A DNA stretch of 64,000 nt from Pelecanus crispus. Taxonomy: Eukaryota > Chordata > Aves > Pelecaniformes > Pelecanidae. Both the position numbers and the translations under genes were made by a program. The stretch lies in assembly GCF_030463565.1 (NCBI RefSeq), contig NC_134644.1:97646765-97710764 (forward strand), read 5' to 3'. Each line of letters opens with the position of its first letter. Positions within the stretch are counted from its first letter, which is position 1. The notes beneath the pieces were generated by a model. The model worked only from the letters and a program-made list of their open reading frames with translations, had not been told where the DNA came from and did not search any database. Shown here piece after piece: positions 50,036-63,567 of the stretch.

Positions 50036-50575
50036 AGGTTCACTATGATCATACCCTCAAAACAGACAAGCTAGTTTGGGGAATTTTTCACCCGACTTAA
50101 TGGGCTTAATTAGGATCAGCATAAAAGGTCATTTTTCCTACGGGAAATTTGGAAATGTCTGAGTTTCTTTCTTTTTAGCCTCAGTTCCTATGGAACTTCG
50201 GTTGAGAAAATCACACTGTTGTAGGTTTATAAGTCTGTCTGTGAAACCCTCCAGTAACTTTTAAACCAGCTGCCAACTTCTGAATTAGTCAGGAAGGATA
50301 ACACTCTAAAGTTCAGCTCCAAATGTTTCATAAAGAGATAGAGGACAGAGCAAGGAGACTTTCTTCATATATGTACTGACATAAAAGCTCATTCTTTATT
50401 ATCTACCAGGGATACCTGAGGGAAGGATGCTATGAACAACAGCAAAGCTTCCACCCAGAGTGTGCTGGGTTTTAGATACCAGAGAACTGAGTCATTAATG
50501 CAGAAGTCCAAAAGAAATGTTTAAGGAAGTACTTGATGGGGTCTGAGGGAGGAGAAGAAGAAAACGAAGACGGGG

Positions 50576-50589
50576 AAAAAAAAAAAAAA
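50576..50589 (+). repeat. A-rich run
   Basis: Fourteen consecutive A are seen within purine-rich sequence. Confidence 0.9.
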
Positions 50590-53500
50590 GGAAAAATTCC
50601 CAAATCCTAACACCCATTTTGGTTTTGAAAAGGAAGAAGGTGAAGGGTCTGGGATTTTCTCCTCCATGTATTTTTTTCCCCTTTTTATCCATTATTATCT
50701 CTTTATTATCCCCTTTCTTTCCCCTTCTTATCACTAACTAAAGAAAAAAAAAAAAGCACCTCTTCTTTTAAACCAAAGAACCTTTTTTTTGTTTTTCTTT
50801 TTCTTTCATAAAAACACCATACAAGGATTGTATGGAAAATTTTTTAGCAGGTGTGAGTGGCCACTATTCCACTTTGTACAGTACAGTTTGTACAGTAATG
50901 CTCAAACATTATCTGCATTCTCTTGATTGCTCATAATTTCAGCATGAGATTATAAAACCCTCCTCTCACCTTAAAGTGGCCCCTATCAGACCAGCACAGA
51001 CTCAAACTGGCGGGTTGTTACTACTCTTCACATTACAGCATGGAAGTTTAAAGACTTCTGTCTCCATTGCTTTCAGTCTGCTAATTTTCTCAGAGGCACT
51101 AATTTAACTCTGTAGAAAAACCGCAAGGAGTTTCCCTGTGCAAGGATTTTTTTGTGTAAAAAATTGCAATCGATACATTGCCAAAGCCCTGTATTCTGAA
51201 GAGTGGCATGTTATTTAATGTACCCTGAAAGTGAAGAAAAGCCTTTTTACTACAATCTGCGTCCTTTGTAAGAGCAGACTGAAGACAAATGATTTTATTT
51301 GAGGAACATCTGAATCCCATTGATTAGCTTGATGAATACAGAACAGGAAAGCTGCCAGGTACACAGGAAGCTGGGCATGTCCACAAGGGAGTGGAGCAAA
51401 CAAGCAAATTACAGTATATGCATGTTTCCCCCTCGCCCCCCCCAAAATGTTTTCACTTGGAAAACTTGGACACTCAATCCTCTAACTTTCTTTAACTGAC
51501 CGGCCAGTTCATCAGCATACTGTTCTCATTTTCTGAAGGCAAGCAGAGAAGGGTTTTAAAAGTAAAAAAATGTATTTTTAAATTATAAATAATCAATAAA
51601 ATGTTCACATATGTTGCATTTAATTGAAATAAGATTTCTTTTGAGAAAAAAAAGTCTTTCCCGTTTTTGGGGAGAAAGCAGGGTAAGTTTTACCTGGTAA
51701 AAAAGAATCCTGTCACTCCTGAGCATTGATTTAACATGTCTGAGAGACTGGTAGTACCCAAAAAACCTTAGCAGTCCACTATGAGGCTTTCTGTATAGCA
51801 AGTCAAGTATGAGTCTGTTTAGCTTCCAAAATGTTCCATCTCTTATGAGTAAAAGTCACGTAAAGGAAGTTTTTATCTTGAACTTAAAGCTGGTAGATTA
51901 GTTTTTCTTACAGTCTTTATAATTCTTATATAATTCATCATAATTCTTATAATTTAAGAATTACAAGAATTCTTAAGTTCTTACATTCAAGTCTTTACTG
52001 TTACACCGATAGACACACCTTATAAACAGAGCTGGTTGCATGTTTTCACTCAGTTAAGAAAAAAATGTTGAAAATACTTCTCCATTAATTTTCATGTTTC
52101 TACAAACTGAAAAAATATCTTCCCCTTTAGTTTTCAACCTCTTGTCCAGTGAAAAAATTGAGGAAAGAAACAATCATGGGAGAGAAAAGAAGAAAAATGC
52201 TAATCTACATGCTTTAAAAATCAGGTGTCAATAATAATTTTCATTAGGTGCTTGAGTGAAAAAATTAGTTGTTTTGTTTGTTTGCTCTAACAAGTAGATA
52301 CTCTCCTAGCAGTCCTTCACTGTTTACGGGAGGTTACCATATATTTAGAAACTTTACTTCTACCTTTTAATCACAATAGTCTTAAAAGAAAAAAAAATTG
52401 TCAGTCATAGTGCTCCTTTGTCACTCCTTCCTTGGTCTTCTTTTGTTTTAGATCTTTGTCCTCCATTACACCCCACCTTTGCTTATGGTACAGTAGGTTG
52501 GAAAGTAATTCTTTTATCCATGCCAGGAACCAATTATGGAATCCACAAAAGGAGCTGACAAAAGAGACTCTGTCTCTGCTCTCAGCCTTTTGCTCCCTCA
52601 GGCCCTAAAACTCAGAAGTGAATGTGCATGGCCAGAATTCTCAATTTCTTAGAAGAAAGCAGGCAGGCATTTTAGTCAGTGTTTACTGACTTAGAAGTGG
52701 TAATAGGAAAAGCTGAGTATGAGCATCTCTAAGGATGGACAAGCACTTTGGTATGGGTATTATCACCTACCTGGAACAGGGAATACAAAAATTTTCAACA
52801 GTTTGCTTTCTGTAGCTCTCTGTGCATTGCCTGCGTTTCAATCAGTAGGATCTTGCACTACAAATTTCAATGCCATTTCAAATACCAACCTTCCCATTTG
52901 AATTGGCCCATCCATAATGTGTAAACCGAGCATAACTTCAAATTCATAGCCAGGATTAAAGTTCTCACACACACCCCCTCACACCATGTGCATGTATTTG
53001 GCTGGTCACAGATGTTTAGTCCAGCTTGTTACTGATAAAGCATTAAGTCTCTCTACTTGTATGGCTGTGACGATTTCTTCATATGCCACTGTTCAAGTAC
53101 AACAGAGTACATTTAAGATGCCACTCAGTTATTAAAGGTACGGCTCACAGAGTTAAATTGCTCTTATTTCGACTAAGGAAGAGGAAAACAGGGAATTTGT
53201 TTTCACTTAGAATAAACATTCACAGCTTATCCACAGACCACTTGGGACTGCAGAGCTGGCCTGCAAGGGAATTAGAAGAGAAATGTCTTTAGATTTAGTC
53301 AGGATGCGAAATGTGAAGCTAAGTTTTATTCCACACTCTATGAAATAGGTAAATAACCAGTTAAAAACCTAAATATCAGGAAACGAGGCTAGAAATACTA
53401 TCTGATTCACTGGAGTCCAGTCCATACTTAAGTGTAACCAGAAAATATTTTGTTATATTCAAAGGAATTTTGCTCCCTTACAGTAGGACTGACTTCTGGC

Positions 53501-55583
53501 TCAAAGTCTGCAAAATCACAGGTATTATTTCCAATATCGTGGCAGGCAGTGGAATGAACGTGTAAGGGAATATAAAATAACCCCTTTCCAACCGGTGTTA
53601 CCTTCACCTGACTGAGTCTCCTTCTTTAGAACTTTCTCAAGGCATGAGAAAATGAAGCAGATCTGGTGACCCAAATTTACAATTTTCTTATCAGAACTGA
53701 ACAGGAAAAAAAAAAATCTTTCATGTTCAAGGAACATTCAAGGGATATAAAGGACTCAGTAGTTGATAACCATTCAGTATGTTATCAACTTCTGAAGTAG
53801 TTCATTCTTGCTACTGGGCTTGATCCTTTCAACGGCCATTTACCACTTGCAGTCAAAGCATCACAGAAGAATATGCAATAAACAAGGGAATAAAGCAGCT
53901 GATTCTTGCATAGAAAAGTAGAAGATCACCTTCCCCCTTCTCCACCTCACCAAAAATCAGAAGGGTTTATTATGTGTAAGCTCTTCTGGATAAACAAAGA
54001 ATTAATTACGTCACTTTTTGTTCTGTCAACTTCTTATGAATTTTAGCAGTGGACTTCTCTAGCCGTACAGGTGCTATACAGAAGACTGTCTGCATACTAT
54101 ACATGAGATATCTGAAAAAGAAGTGTGTAAGTAGTGACAGCAAGTTTGTCTCACTGTCCTTGAGGGGGGAGTTCATAGTTTTGCAATGACATTAGAACAC
54201 AACATGGCTGTAATTTTGGAGGGATGGAATAAGTTACATTCTGTCTTCTAAAATAACATGTATTTTAGTATGGAAAGTTAAATGGTGCCTACTGCATGTA
54301 CTAAATATATATTGAGAGTCATGGTAGTGACTGGAAGCCAAGTTCGGAAGACAGAACTGCTGTCATATACACACATGGCCCAACTCTCACAAAGAGGCAC
54401 TTTTATACTGGGATGGAACAATAAAGAGGGCTTACAGTGGCTGTAAACATAAATGATGAGCATATGAGAATCATGACAACACAGTTTACTTTACAAATGC
54501 AGAATACAGGGACAGATGATGGACATATGATAGATTGCATGGCCATATGTTTAATAAATAAATGCATGATAGGCCTTTGCAATTCATCATACAATTTGGA
54601 CTGGGTGATTTCTTTGCCAATCACCTTCCCTTGGCACTTATTTGAGCACTGTAGATGCCATGGACAGCTTTAAATTGTTCCAGTTAAAAATGAACAAGAA
54701 GAGAAATATTTCCTTTTTCCATTCATATATTTAGAATATTCTCTCCATATTTTACCTGCCCAGAATAAGCTTCAGTTCTGGACCAGTAGCACATTTTCTA
54801 AAGATAAAAATGGAATGAGTTCAAAGTTTAGTATTCTACAACCCCATCACTGGAAAAGAAAAAAATCCAGCTGCTCTGTGAGAAAGACAACATTCATTGC
54901 AATCCTCAAAGATTTCAATTCTAAGGAAAAAAAAGAAAGCATTACATGTAGAAAAGACATTTAAGGACGTTTGGAGAGTCCCTGAATCGTAGATTTTATT
55001 CTCTGAATGACTGAATTGCTAGTAACGAAGTCATTTGTCTGTGAAAGAGGATGGATACTAAAACAATCTGCTCATGCTTTTAAAATGCTAAAACTCAAGT
55101 TGATAAACCTTTCCAGCAGAACACATCTTCCTATATTGGCACTAAATCTGACCTACTCCTATGCACTTGTTCTTAAGCACATACACCAGCTATATGCACT
55201 AATTTCCACACCTTGAACACAGCTGCCATAAATATATAGGCATCTATGCAATACAATAGCCAACCCAACATGCCACCACCCTTTGCAAGAATGCTTAGGG
55301 TAAAAATTTGAGCTTACATCTGGAAGATGCCATCACAGTGGCATCACCTGCAAATATTTTATCTTCATTTTCCTATTTGTGATGAAAATGATTAAAAAAG
55401 ATCTAGAAAAAAATATGTATTTTTATTTTTAGTTGCTGAACAAAACAACTCAGTAAACTAGGTTTAATTTTATGGCATTCTTAAAGAACTGAAAATCTTT
55501 GTATAAATGTGGTATCTATTAGCTTATAAGTCATCTTCAGCATTATTCTTACTTGCTACCTACTGCAAATCTGGGACAACATC

Positions 55584-55599
55584 GGCTCCCTCTGGTGGT
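55584..55599 (+). promoter_or_regulatory. CTCF-like motif (weak)
   Basis: The string ggctccctctggtggt resembles the CTCF core in the orientation TGCCCTCTGGTGG, with mismatches at the first two bases. It is intronic, and function is only an inference from the motif. Confidence 0.25.
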
Positions 55600-58500
55600 C
55601 AACACAAAAAAAGTTTTATATGGCCATTCAGTAAAATCTGTGCATCAGGAAACTTAATCTGCTTCTAATTCACTGGATTTCATAGGGGTTGAGCACATTC
55701 ATCATGTATCAGAACGGGTTTAATCATAAATTACACATCTGTCCTTATTTTGTAGGAGCACTGAATGTGACTGACATTGAAGTCGCAATACTGAAATTTG
55801 TTTTGATTTATAAGCTAGCTACGCATTTACTTCTCCTCCTGAAAGGGCTCAACAGTATTTTCCAATTTTGGGGGTTTTTTTTGATTATTTGTTTTTCACC
55901 CGAGATATCTTATCATGAAGGACGGTATCTGAGCAGTGTTGTTTGGTAATGCAGAAAAATCCTGAATATTTCTTACTAACACTGGTAAGAGCATTTTGGA
56001 GAAAAACTGTAGTAGTCAATGTGTTATCAACTTCTCCATGTCATTCTGATTACACTTCTAATGTCTCCATGGTTAAAATAAAAGGAGTAAAACCAGGCCA
56101 GTGTCCTTTCATATCACTGCTAACCTAAGACTCCATCAAACTGGCCAAAAACTCTCACTCTCTTCTGGAAGCCCAATCTAGGTGATGTTAGAAATCCTGG
56201 ATTGAAGCCTGAAACCAGCAGGGGTTCTCCGACTGTACCTCAGCGCTGAGATGGTGCTCGTGAACCAAACTTCTGTCGAGTTCACGTTCCCATAATCACA
56301 CTTTGCTTAAACACTTTACCCCCTTGCACACACACAATTAATGATTTAACAGTTGTGAAATAGAGTATCTATGCGATTCCACTCAACAGATTTGTATTTA
56401 ATGAGTGTCACTGAAAGTTCTTTCCCACACTGTGTATAGTAATGGGAGGTTTTAAACATGCTAATGTTACAGTATAATTTCTTATAATTAAAATGATTTC
56501 TTGTAAAGATGCAGCAATTTTTCTTTTTTTTTAAGTTCTGTTTAATACTATGTATATACCTGGCAGTTATGAAATTGTAAGAAACAAAGGATATGAGTTA
56601 GCATAAGCATGGAATTTTTTTTTAAATTCGGAAAGGCAGAGCTGGCTAGCTTAAACTGGTCTTTAAAATATTTTACATAGGAATTTCACAGAAAATCTTA
56701 ATTCCCACAAAGATATATTTAGAGGCAAATTTTGCTTTTTAATAAAAAAAGTAAATTAAGGATAAGTAATGACCTTTTTGAGTTTTCACCTAGAACTTTT
56801 TAAAGTTTGAGCAGACCACCTGAGAAGAGACAGCTTTTAACAGCAAACTTGTCAGCTATGTGGAGAGGGGTCACAGCTGTATTCCTTCAAAGCAAGGAAA
56901 CTTTTTCATTGAAAATGTAATTTTGTTGAAAACTTGAGCCTCCTGTAAGCTAAACTTATGTCAATGCAAAGAACTGCTTTTACAATCCACTGTACTTCTA
57001 CATCGTACTCAATGTAAAAAAATTTGTTTCACCACTTCATTATTCCATTTTTATACTAGTCTGAACTCCATGAGGCATGTAACTCTGTGGAGTTACAAAT
57101 AGGATGTAAATAGAGTAATGAGAATGGGTAAATTAGGTTCTTAATCTTCACATTGTGAACACCTACTAGTTTTTTTTTTAAGAGAAGACTTACAATTAAA
57201 CCATTGTCCTGTCTTAAGAAGCTATTACAAAGTACCTGGCAGTGCAGAGAGTTCAATTCTACTCCACTTTTCTTAGAAGACCCTTAGGGTATTACGTGTA
57301 CTTTCTGAAACATCACTTAAAACTTATTAACTACATGTCATATTTGTATTAAAAACCGTCAAACCCCTTTTTAGTCATGTTTCACATTATCTGTAGGAAT
57401 GCTTTGCTTTCTTATTCTCCATTTTGCCTACCTGGAAAGGGTTCAAGATGAACATGATTATTTGCCCGAGGGTAAAACAATAATTTTTCATCATTTAAAT
57501 TAGAGTTATGTATTGCAACTCACTCATTTAAATAACATAAATGTCTTAAATCACAGTACATGTGAGGTCAGAATACTTCTGGGTGTGTGCACCATTGCAA
57601 CTCATAAAACCTATGTTTATAGTTCAGAATGATTAAAAATATATGCCTTATGGGCCGTTCACATGAAGAACTTTCTTCAGCGCAAAGAAGTTTTTCCTAA
57701 GTACAATCCTCTAGCTGATATTTTAATTATAACTCACTGACTATTCCTAGTACAACTGAAAAAGGAGACTTGTGGAACAAGATTTATCTTGAGCAAAGAG
57801 TGTTTGCATCTTTTGTTACAGAAATAGAACACACACCTTGATTTGCACAGGATGTCTCCAGCATAAAAGTAAAATTACTCATACTAAGCATCAGGATGAA
57901 AGGAGATGTAAAGCCTATGAATTAGTGCATTTGGTACTAGTTCTTAGAATTCCTTTTAGGCCCCTTATATATCCAACAAATATATAAGATCTTTCTTTTT
58001 TTCTCGGCAGCTTGATTGATAGCCAAGATACAGAAAGAATCTTGCACTTCAACTTGACCAGGCCATGTGCAGTTCTAGTTTTGTTCCAAAGGAATAAAAC
58101 ATACGCAATGAAGGAAAAATAGAATGTATTACAGAATGTAAAATGTTACACTTAGGCTAACAGAAAAAAATGAAAAATGTTTTTAGGAAGTTTTCATTAA
58201 ATCTTTAGACAGCACTGAAGTAAGATACCCTGTCCCAAAAACACACTCTTTGAAACACCAAATCAAATTAAACCATGGCTCAAAATAAAAGAGAATCTTT
58301 TGTAAAAGAACAGACAAATATATGGATAATCTTTCTGAGGCTGATATATAGATTTATATAACACAGCATTCAGTTCTGGAGCGTACATCTCACAAATGAG
58401 TATGAACCACAGCCAAAAATAATCAATAATAATTAAAAGAGAATGTGTGAGTTCCAAAAGAAGGGAAGCCAAAATCTCAGTCAGAAAAAAAGGTTCTTTT

Positions 58501-61500
58501 CCAGCAGGGGAGGAAGGAGGGCAACAGAAGAATCAGGGTAGCAGAGGCAACAGGAGGTTCAGAGGTATGAAGGTCATAGGAAGAGGCAAGGTCTGTCAGA
58601 CGCGCTTGGTATATGAAGGGAATGATGCACAACAGTAAACTGTTGAGGGAAAAGAGTAAAAGGATAAAATTATAAATATTGTGTAGGTCAGACAGCAGAA
58701 TGGCTAGCATGCTCAGTAACGTTAAAGAACCAGACACCCAAAGGAATGGGCACATGTATTAGAATTTGGAATCCCACAGATGCTTTGAGACTAACTCCCT
58801 GGGTTCATGTATAGGCTAACTCAATCCCAGCAGCACAACACCTACTGGTATCCAGCATGTCTACAAATTCTGCTTTACTTGGCCTGAATTTTAATTCTCC
58901 AGAAGGTACTAGATAGATGATGTTGGAGATTCAACTTCATTCTGTAGCCTCGTATCAGGCTGGATGAGTAAGAGGAGTGGTGGCACTATAAGCCTCCTAA
59001 GTCACACTTGCAAGTTTTCTTGCTGTAAAGACCATCTCTAAGAAACAAAAGGCTGGGCCATTTGACAAGATGCCTTCTGAGGCAGTGCACTATGACAGGC
59101 CAGCAAAATTCCCTACTCAGCAGCCTGCAGTTCTCAAGTAATTTAGAACCACTGTAAGAAAATGTAGTTTCCTTTCTGTGAGTTTCTCTACCTATTTTCG
59201 CTTCAAGTCAACAAAGTCCAACCCTTACAGACTATCCTAATGACTGTGAAAGACTAGATACGTATCTAAGGTGACTGAAGAAATATGACTGAATTGCTTG
59301 TGAAACTGTCACAGCTTTTGTCAGGTGGCTTGTATTACCTGTTAATCTATCAATGATATAATGAAAAACATTAAAAATTAGATATGGGGACAAGGCTCCT
59401 TTCTGTTCTCCTTGTTCCTTGAAATTAACCTGGTATTATCCATCAACTAGCAGTATATATGTCATCTATAAAAAGTAACTGGGAAATGCTTATACCCACT
59501 CCTTCATTCCTTTCAAACTTTCTGGTTAAGTGACGATTGATTATTTTGATCTATAGTTAAAAACAAAGACACATTCAAATCATGATTTCACTTCTTTAAA
59601 GACAGAACACTTTCCAAAATTTAAAAATCAATCAGTTGTCAAGCCAGTGTGAACCCTGAATTCACTAGTACTTTATCCAGTGTCAGAGTGAAGAATTTAT
59701 CTTCAGGATCTCACTCTACAAGAAGGTGACCTGTTTATTCTTTTCCAAACAGCTTTTAATTTCTTACTGCATTTCTTAATGATAGGTCATAACAAGTCAA
59801 ATAAAGAGCTAATCATGGAGGTTCACAGGAATATTGCCTTTATTGTAATAAGCTAGCTGAAAACATTTCAAGGCAGCATGTTTTAGTTGCTTGTCTGGGT
59901 GCAGCAGTGTTTCAATATATGCATTCTTTACCTGAGGTTAGTAGCACAGAGCTTACTATTAACTCATTTATTGGGAACTTCACAAGCTATGTGACATAAT
60001 TGAACGCCATGCAACAGAGGTGACAATCTCCATTTCTGCATTCCCAGAGCGCAGTCAATCTTAGAATCACAGCCCATGAACAATCTGGTTAGTAAGACAA
60101 GGAAGGAGAAAGGATCCCATAAACATATCATTTTAGACATGCATACAACATGTAGCTAAGGGCCTACCAGACCAAAAATTAAGAGGAAAGGTCATGTAAT
60201 GAGAATAAAAAGATTGAAGAGCAAAAAACTTTGAGGAACAATTGTACTCTTGTTTGTGGAAGAGATTCTTACCACTAGAGTCAAAAAAGCCCAAGTATCT
60301 TACTAAAGGCCTTATTCATGAATGACTTATGCTCCACATAAATTTGGAAAACTCCGTGAAGAGCGGTTATCACCATCCTCTATGAAATGAAAATTCCTCA
60401 ACATGGGGTTTCCCAGAGCACAATGGGTCAGCTGTGTGTTTGCTGGGGAGGAATGAGGGGTGAGGCATGGTGTCCCACAGACAGTGGCAGATCGTAAGGA
60501 ACAAGAATTTAAACTCCACACGATCACAGAATTTTAATGGCTGAATGGGAATCTCATCTTGTGAAAGACAAACTGTTGCTGACAGTCACCCACTCAGCAA
60601 AGGAAGACCACAATCCTCATAAGAGAAAGCTGTTTTGAGAGTGATTTCAGAACAAATATGCCTTTCATCAATAGCTGGCATCAGTAGCTTATCCTCCTTC
60701 CTACCTTGTTTTATGAGAAAACACATTTACTGAGGTTAGAGGAAGATTGAAAATCATCTTGTTCTTTGAATCTGCCGCCAAAGTCCTATTTGCACTGCTT
60801 GAGGCACTCTCAGGCAATAAAAAAACATTGTTGCAAAACTCTGTTCTTACACCATTCAATCGCTACAGTATCTAAGCACCTCTCAGAGTGGCATTAGGCA
60901 ATATAATTAGCATCTGTCATACGTGCTGCTTTCTCTCATGGGTACATCTATATACATTTCTCTTGTGTAAATCTATATGCGTATCTTTATCTAGGTAGAG
61001 CACAGCATAATTATAAAGCTAAACTTGTCCTTCTCCAACACTGATACTTTAAGTATAAAATAAGTACCCACTAAGCACTATTCTTTTGCTCTCAGTAAAC
61101 TGAGGATAATAAAAACTCGTGTTACGTTTCCATGTAGAAGCTTAATCAAATCCTTTTGGCTGGGATATTGTGTTTGTTTAAGAGCAAATGATCAGGCTGA
61201 TAAAATCAGAGCTGCATTGATTAAAGGGTATTTGATCACCAAGTTAGATCAGGAAAGCATTGCCAAATAACAGTGGTAGAAACTCAAATGAAGCAGAAAT
61301 ATTAATGCAAAGAAGGCCACAATGGATTTTTAATAAAGAAAACATTGTAGGCAAGCTGATGGTATCTAGCAAAAGAAAGATTTTAAGTATGATATGATTT
61401 CTGTGCATATGCTGGTAAAAATGAATTAGGGTTAATCCTCATTAAAACTCAGGTTTTCTGTTAGTATGGATCTCCTTAATTTCCTCCTCTCCCCCCCAAT

Positions 61501-62486
61501 AAAACTTGTCAATCTGTATTACCTCAGCACGGATCTGAAAAATAATACTTCAGATTTAGCTGGTATCCAACAGCAAACACACCAACATTAATGTATCAGA
61601 CTAACTGCTACCTGCAGAATAGTTTTGGTAAAGAAAGTGTCCCGGAAAAACATTTTTTGTCAAATTAGCCACTAATGGAGACATTTCTCTATCCCACGGT
61701 TAGGAGACACCCTCCTAACCTTCAAAGGAAGTGTGTCCATGAGATGCCACAACGTGCAGAGCTTCGTTGCCTCTACAGGATCTATATGGGCGTGCAGGGC
61801 AAGCCCAGAGGGAACATAATACATGATCAAAGACTTGGATTGTGTACAAAGATTTAAAGACAGTCGATGGATAAGCTTGAAAAAGTAGCATGAAAACATG
61901 CTTTTCACAAATACACAAGGATGTGGAAAATATATTTCTTTGTCTGATAACTGTTACACCTGAAGGGGAAGAAATCACAAAGGACTATCCAGGGATGGCA
62001 AGGAAGATGTGCCCATTAGGACAGGAAGGCCTTTAACAATATACAGCTCCTGAAAATGCTTTCATTTTCCTACGGGAGACAACCTCTAGTTTTCAACCCA
62101 GACTGATAGACCTATTGACTGTCAAAGGAATTCAACTCTAGAGAGACAGAAAAAAATGTTAATACAGAAAAACAAACATGGAGATTTAATACAAGACAAC
62201 AGATTTTTGCTTCCAGCTGCACAAAGTCACATGGCTCGATGGTTGTTTTTAAATGCTTCCATACAATGGCCAGGTATCATCCGCAAAACTGTCTCCAAAC
62301 AAGTGCTTTGTTTACTTTATATTAATCAGTTACACTGCATTGGGCATTTTAAAAGACAACAGGCTGGAAAAAAAGGAAAAAACAGACACGTATGTCTAGA
62401 GAGCAGAGAGGAAAGTCTGGAAAAGCTACCCCTGAGAGTAACCATCAAAAGAGTGGAAATGCAAATACATATATTTTCAAACATAC

Positions 62487-62657
62487 GTTTAGGTACCAGC
62501 TCTGTTGGTGCTGTAACATCTGCTTCTCTGCAACAGACTGCTGGATCCACAATGTCTCTGTCAGGAGGAGGGTAAGGTGGGGGTGGGGGGATCACTAACT
62601 GGGGTGGACCACGAGCAGTGCCTCTAGGAGGCTTTTGTGGCACCTGCCGTCCATCAC
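62487..62657 (-). CDS. COBL: COBL exon with proline-rich segment
   Basis: This exon of 171 bp encodes a proline-rich stretch: VPQKPPRGTARGPP, then LVIPPPPPYPPPDRD, then an acidic tail ending APTELVPK. Such polyproline runs are typical binding sites for profilin, SH3 or EVH1 proteins, and COBL is known to have proline-rich segments between its N-terminal region and the WH2 repeats. The acceptor is tccccctgtag at 62658. The chosen donor is AAAC|GTATGT, leaving one base, which completes a Gln codon with the next exon. An alternative donor nine bases earlier (CTG|GTACCT) is weaker and would need a GAG acceptor in the next exon. The intron to the right is only 796 bp; the one to the left is 22.9 kb. 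Confidence 0.85.
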
Positions 62658-63453
62658 CTACAGGGGGATCAATTGACTAGTTACTTCATCGTCAAGATAA
62701 TGATTGCTCTGTTTATTGTTATTTTTTAAACACACATTGATTTTCTCTTACCCACATTCAAAGTCTCTCTGGATCTAATTCTGCTCTTATTTACTCCCAA
62801 ATAATTAAGGGAGAAGGAAAACCTAGGTCTCTCTTAAACCAGCAGCAATGGGAACAGAATTGGGCCCAGCACATACGTGTACATCACAGCTAACAGTTAA
62901 AATCACCAGTTTTGGCAGACATAAGGAAGGAGAAAAAATATTTAAAAAAAAAATTGAAAAAAGCTATGTAAGGAAATGTGGAAAATGTGGTTTCTATCTT
63001 CTTAAGTGCCAAACTGCCTAAATTTGTTTACCTCTAAGATACTTTACGTGACTATTTTCCTGATTCTTTGAGAGAAAGATGAAAATGCCTCAGGTCAGTA
63101 TTTTGAAGTAGGTATCTTGACAGGTTTTTCTTTTTCTGAGTAGGTTTTTTATTATTTTGACATTGTGGAGAAGCAGATGGTTAAGTCGTTTTTTGCAAAA
63201 CAACACTGCTTAAAACACTTTAAGCTATCAAAGGAAATGCTCATAACTTTGGCTGGCGGCTTATTTCAGTACAATGTGCAATAACTAAATAAATACATGC
63301 ACCTTTGCACTATAGTCTATTAACCACTTGCAATGCTAAAAAGCTGCTGCCAGTTGTAGTGTACAGACCTAGAGCTAATTGCAATTTAGAAAGTCCTTAA
63401 GAGGCTGAAAGTGCACTGAGAAACCATGACTACCTGCTCATTCTGCTCTCTAC
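62658..63453 (-). other. COBL: COBL intron, 796 bp
   Basis: This is a short intron between the two rightmost exons. It is AT-rich, with an A-run near 62943. No repeat family is recognised. Confidence 0.8.
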
Positions 63454-63567
63454 CCTGCCTTAAGCATCTGCTGTAGTCATTGCTGAAGACGGATGCTGGC
63501 AGAGATGGACCTCTGGTCTGATCCATTCTGATCATTCCAATACTCTTAGGCTCAAGCTCTGGTGCTG
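63454..63567 (-). CDS. COBL: COBL exon (linker segment), rightmost in window
   Basis: This is the first COBL coding exon in transcript order within the window. The acceptor follows a pyrimidine tract (cttcccttctcag) and is a tandem CAGCAG. The exon enters with two bases of a split codon and leaves with one. It encodes a hydrophilic, probably disordered stretch beginning APELEPKSIGM and containing PASVFSNDYSRCLRQ, with no catalytic or membrane features. The chosen donor, AGG|GTAGAG at 63453, is weak, but it is the one whose phase fits the preferred acceptor of the next exon. A second GAGCAG|GTAGTC donor lies 13 bases further on and fits only an alternative acceptor. Assignment to COBL rests on position, phase and the downstream exons more than on a recognised domain. 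Confidence 0.75.

Larger units (their letters stand above)
39604..62486 (-). other. COBL: COBL intron, 22.9 kb
   Basis: This is the largest intron in the window. It contains a CR1 fragment (44901-45345), an LTR-like fragment (48763-48985), palindromic-repeat relics (40683-40800, 49750-49835, 49970-50035) and several A/T runs. No further coding exon is recognised; the exons on both sides join in phase, but an alternative cassette exon cannot be excluded. Confidence 0.8.
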
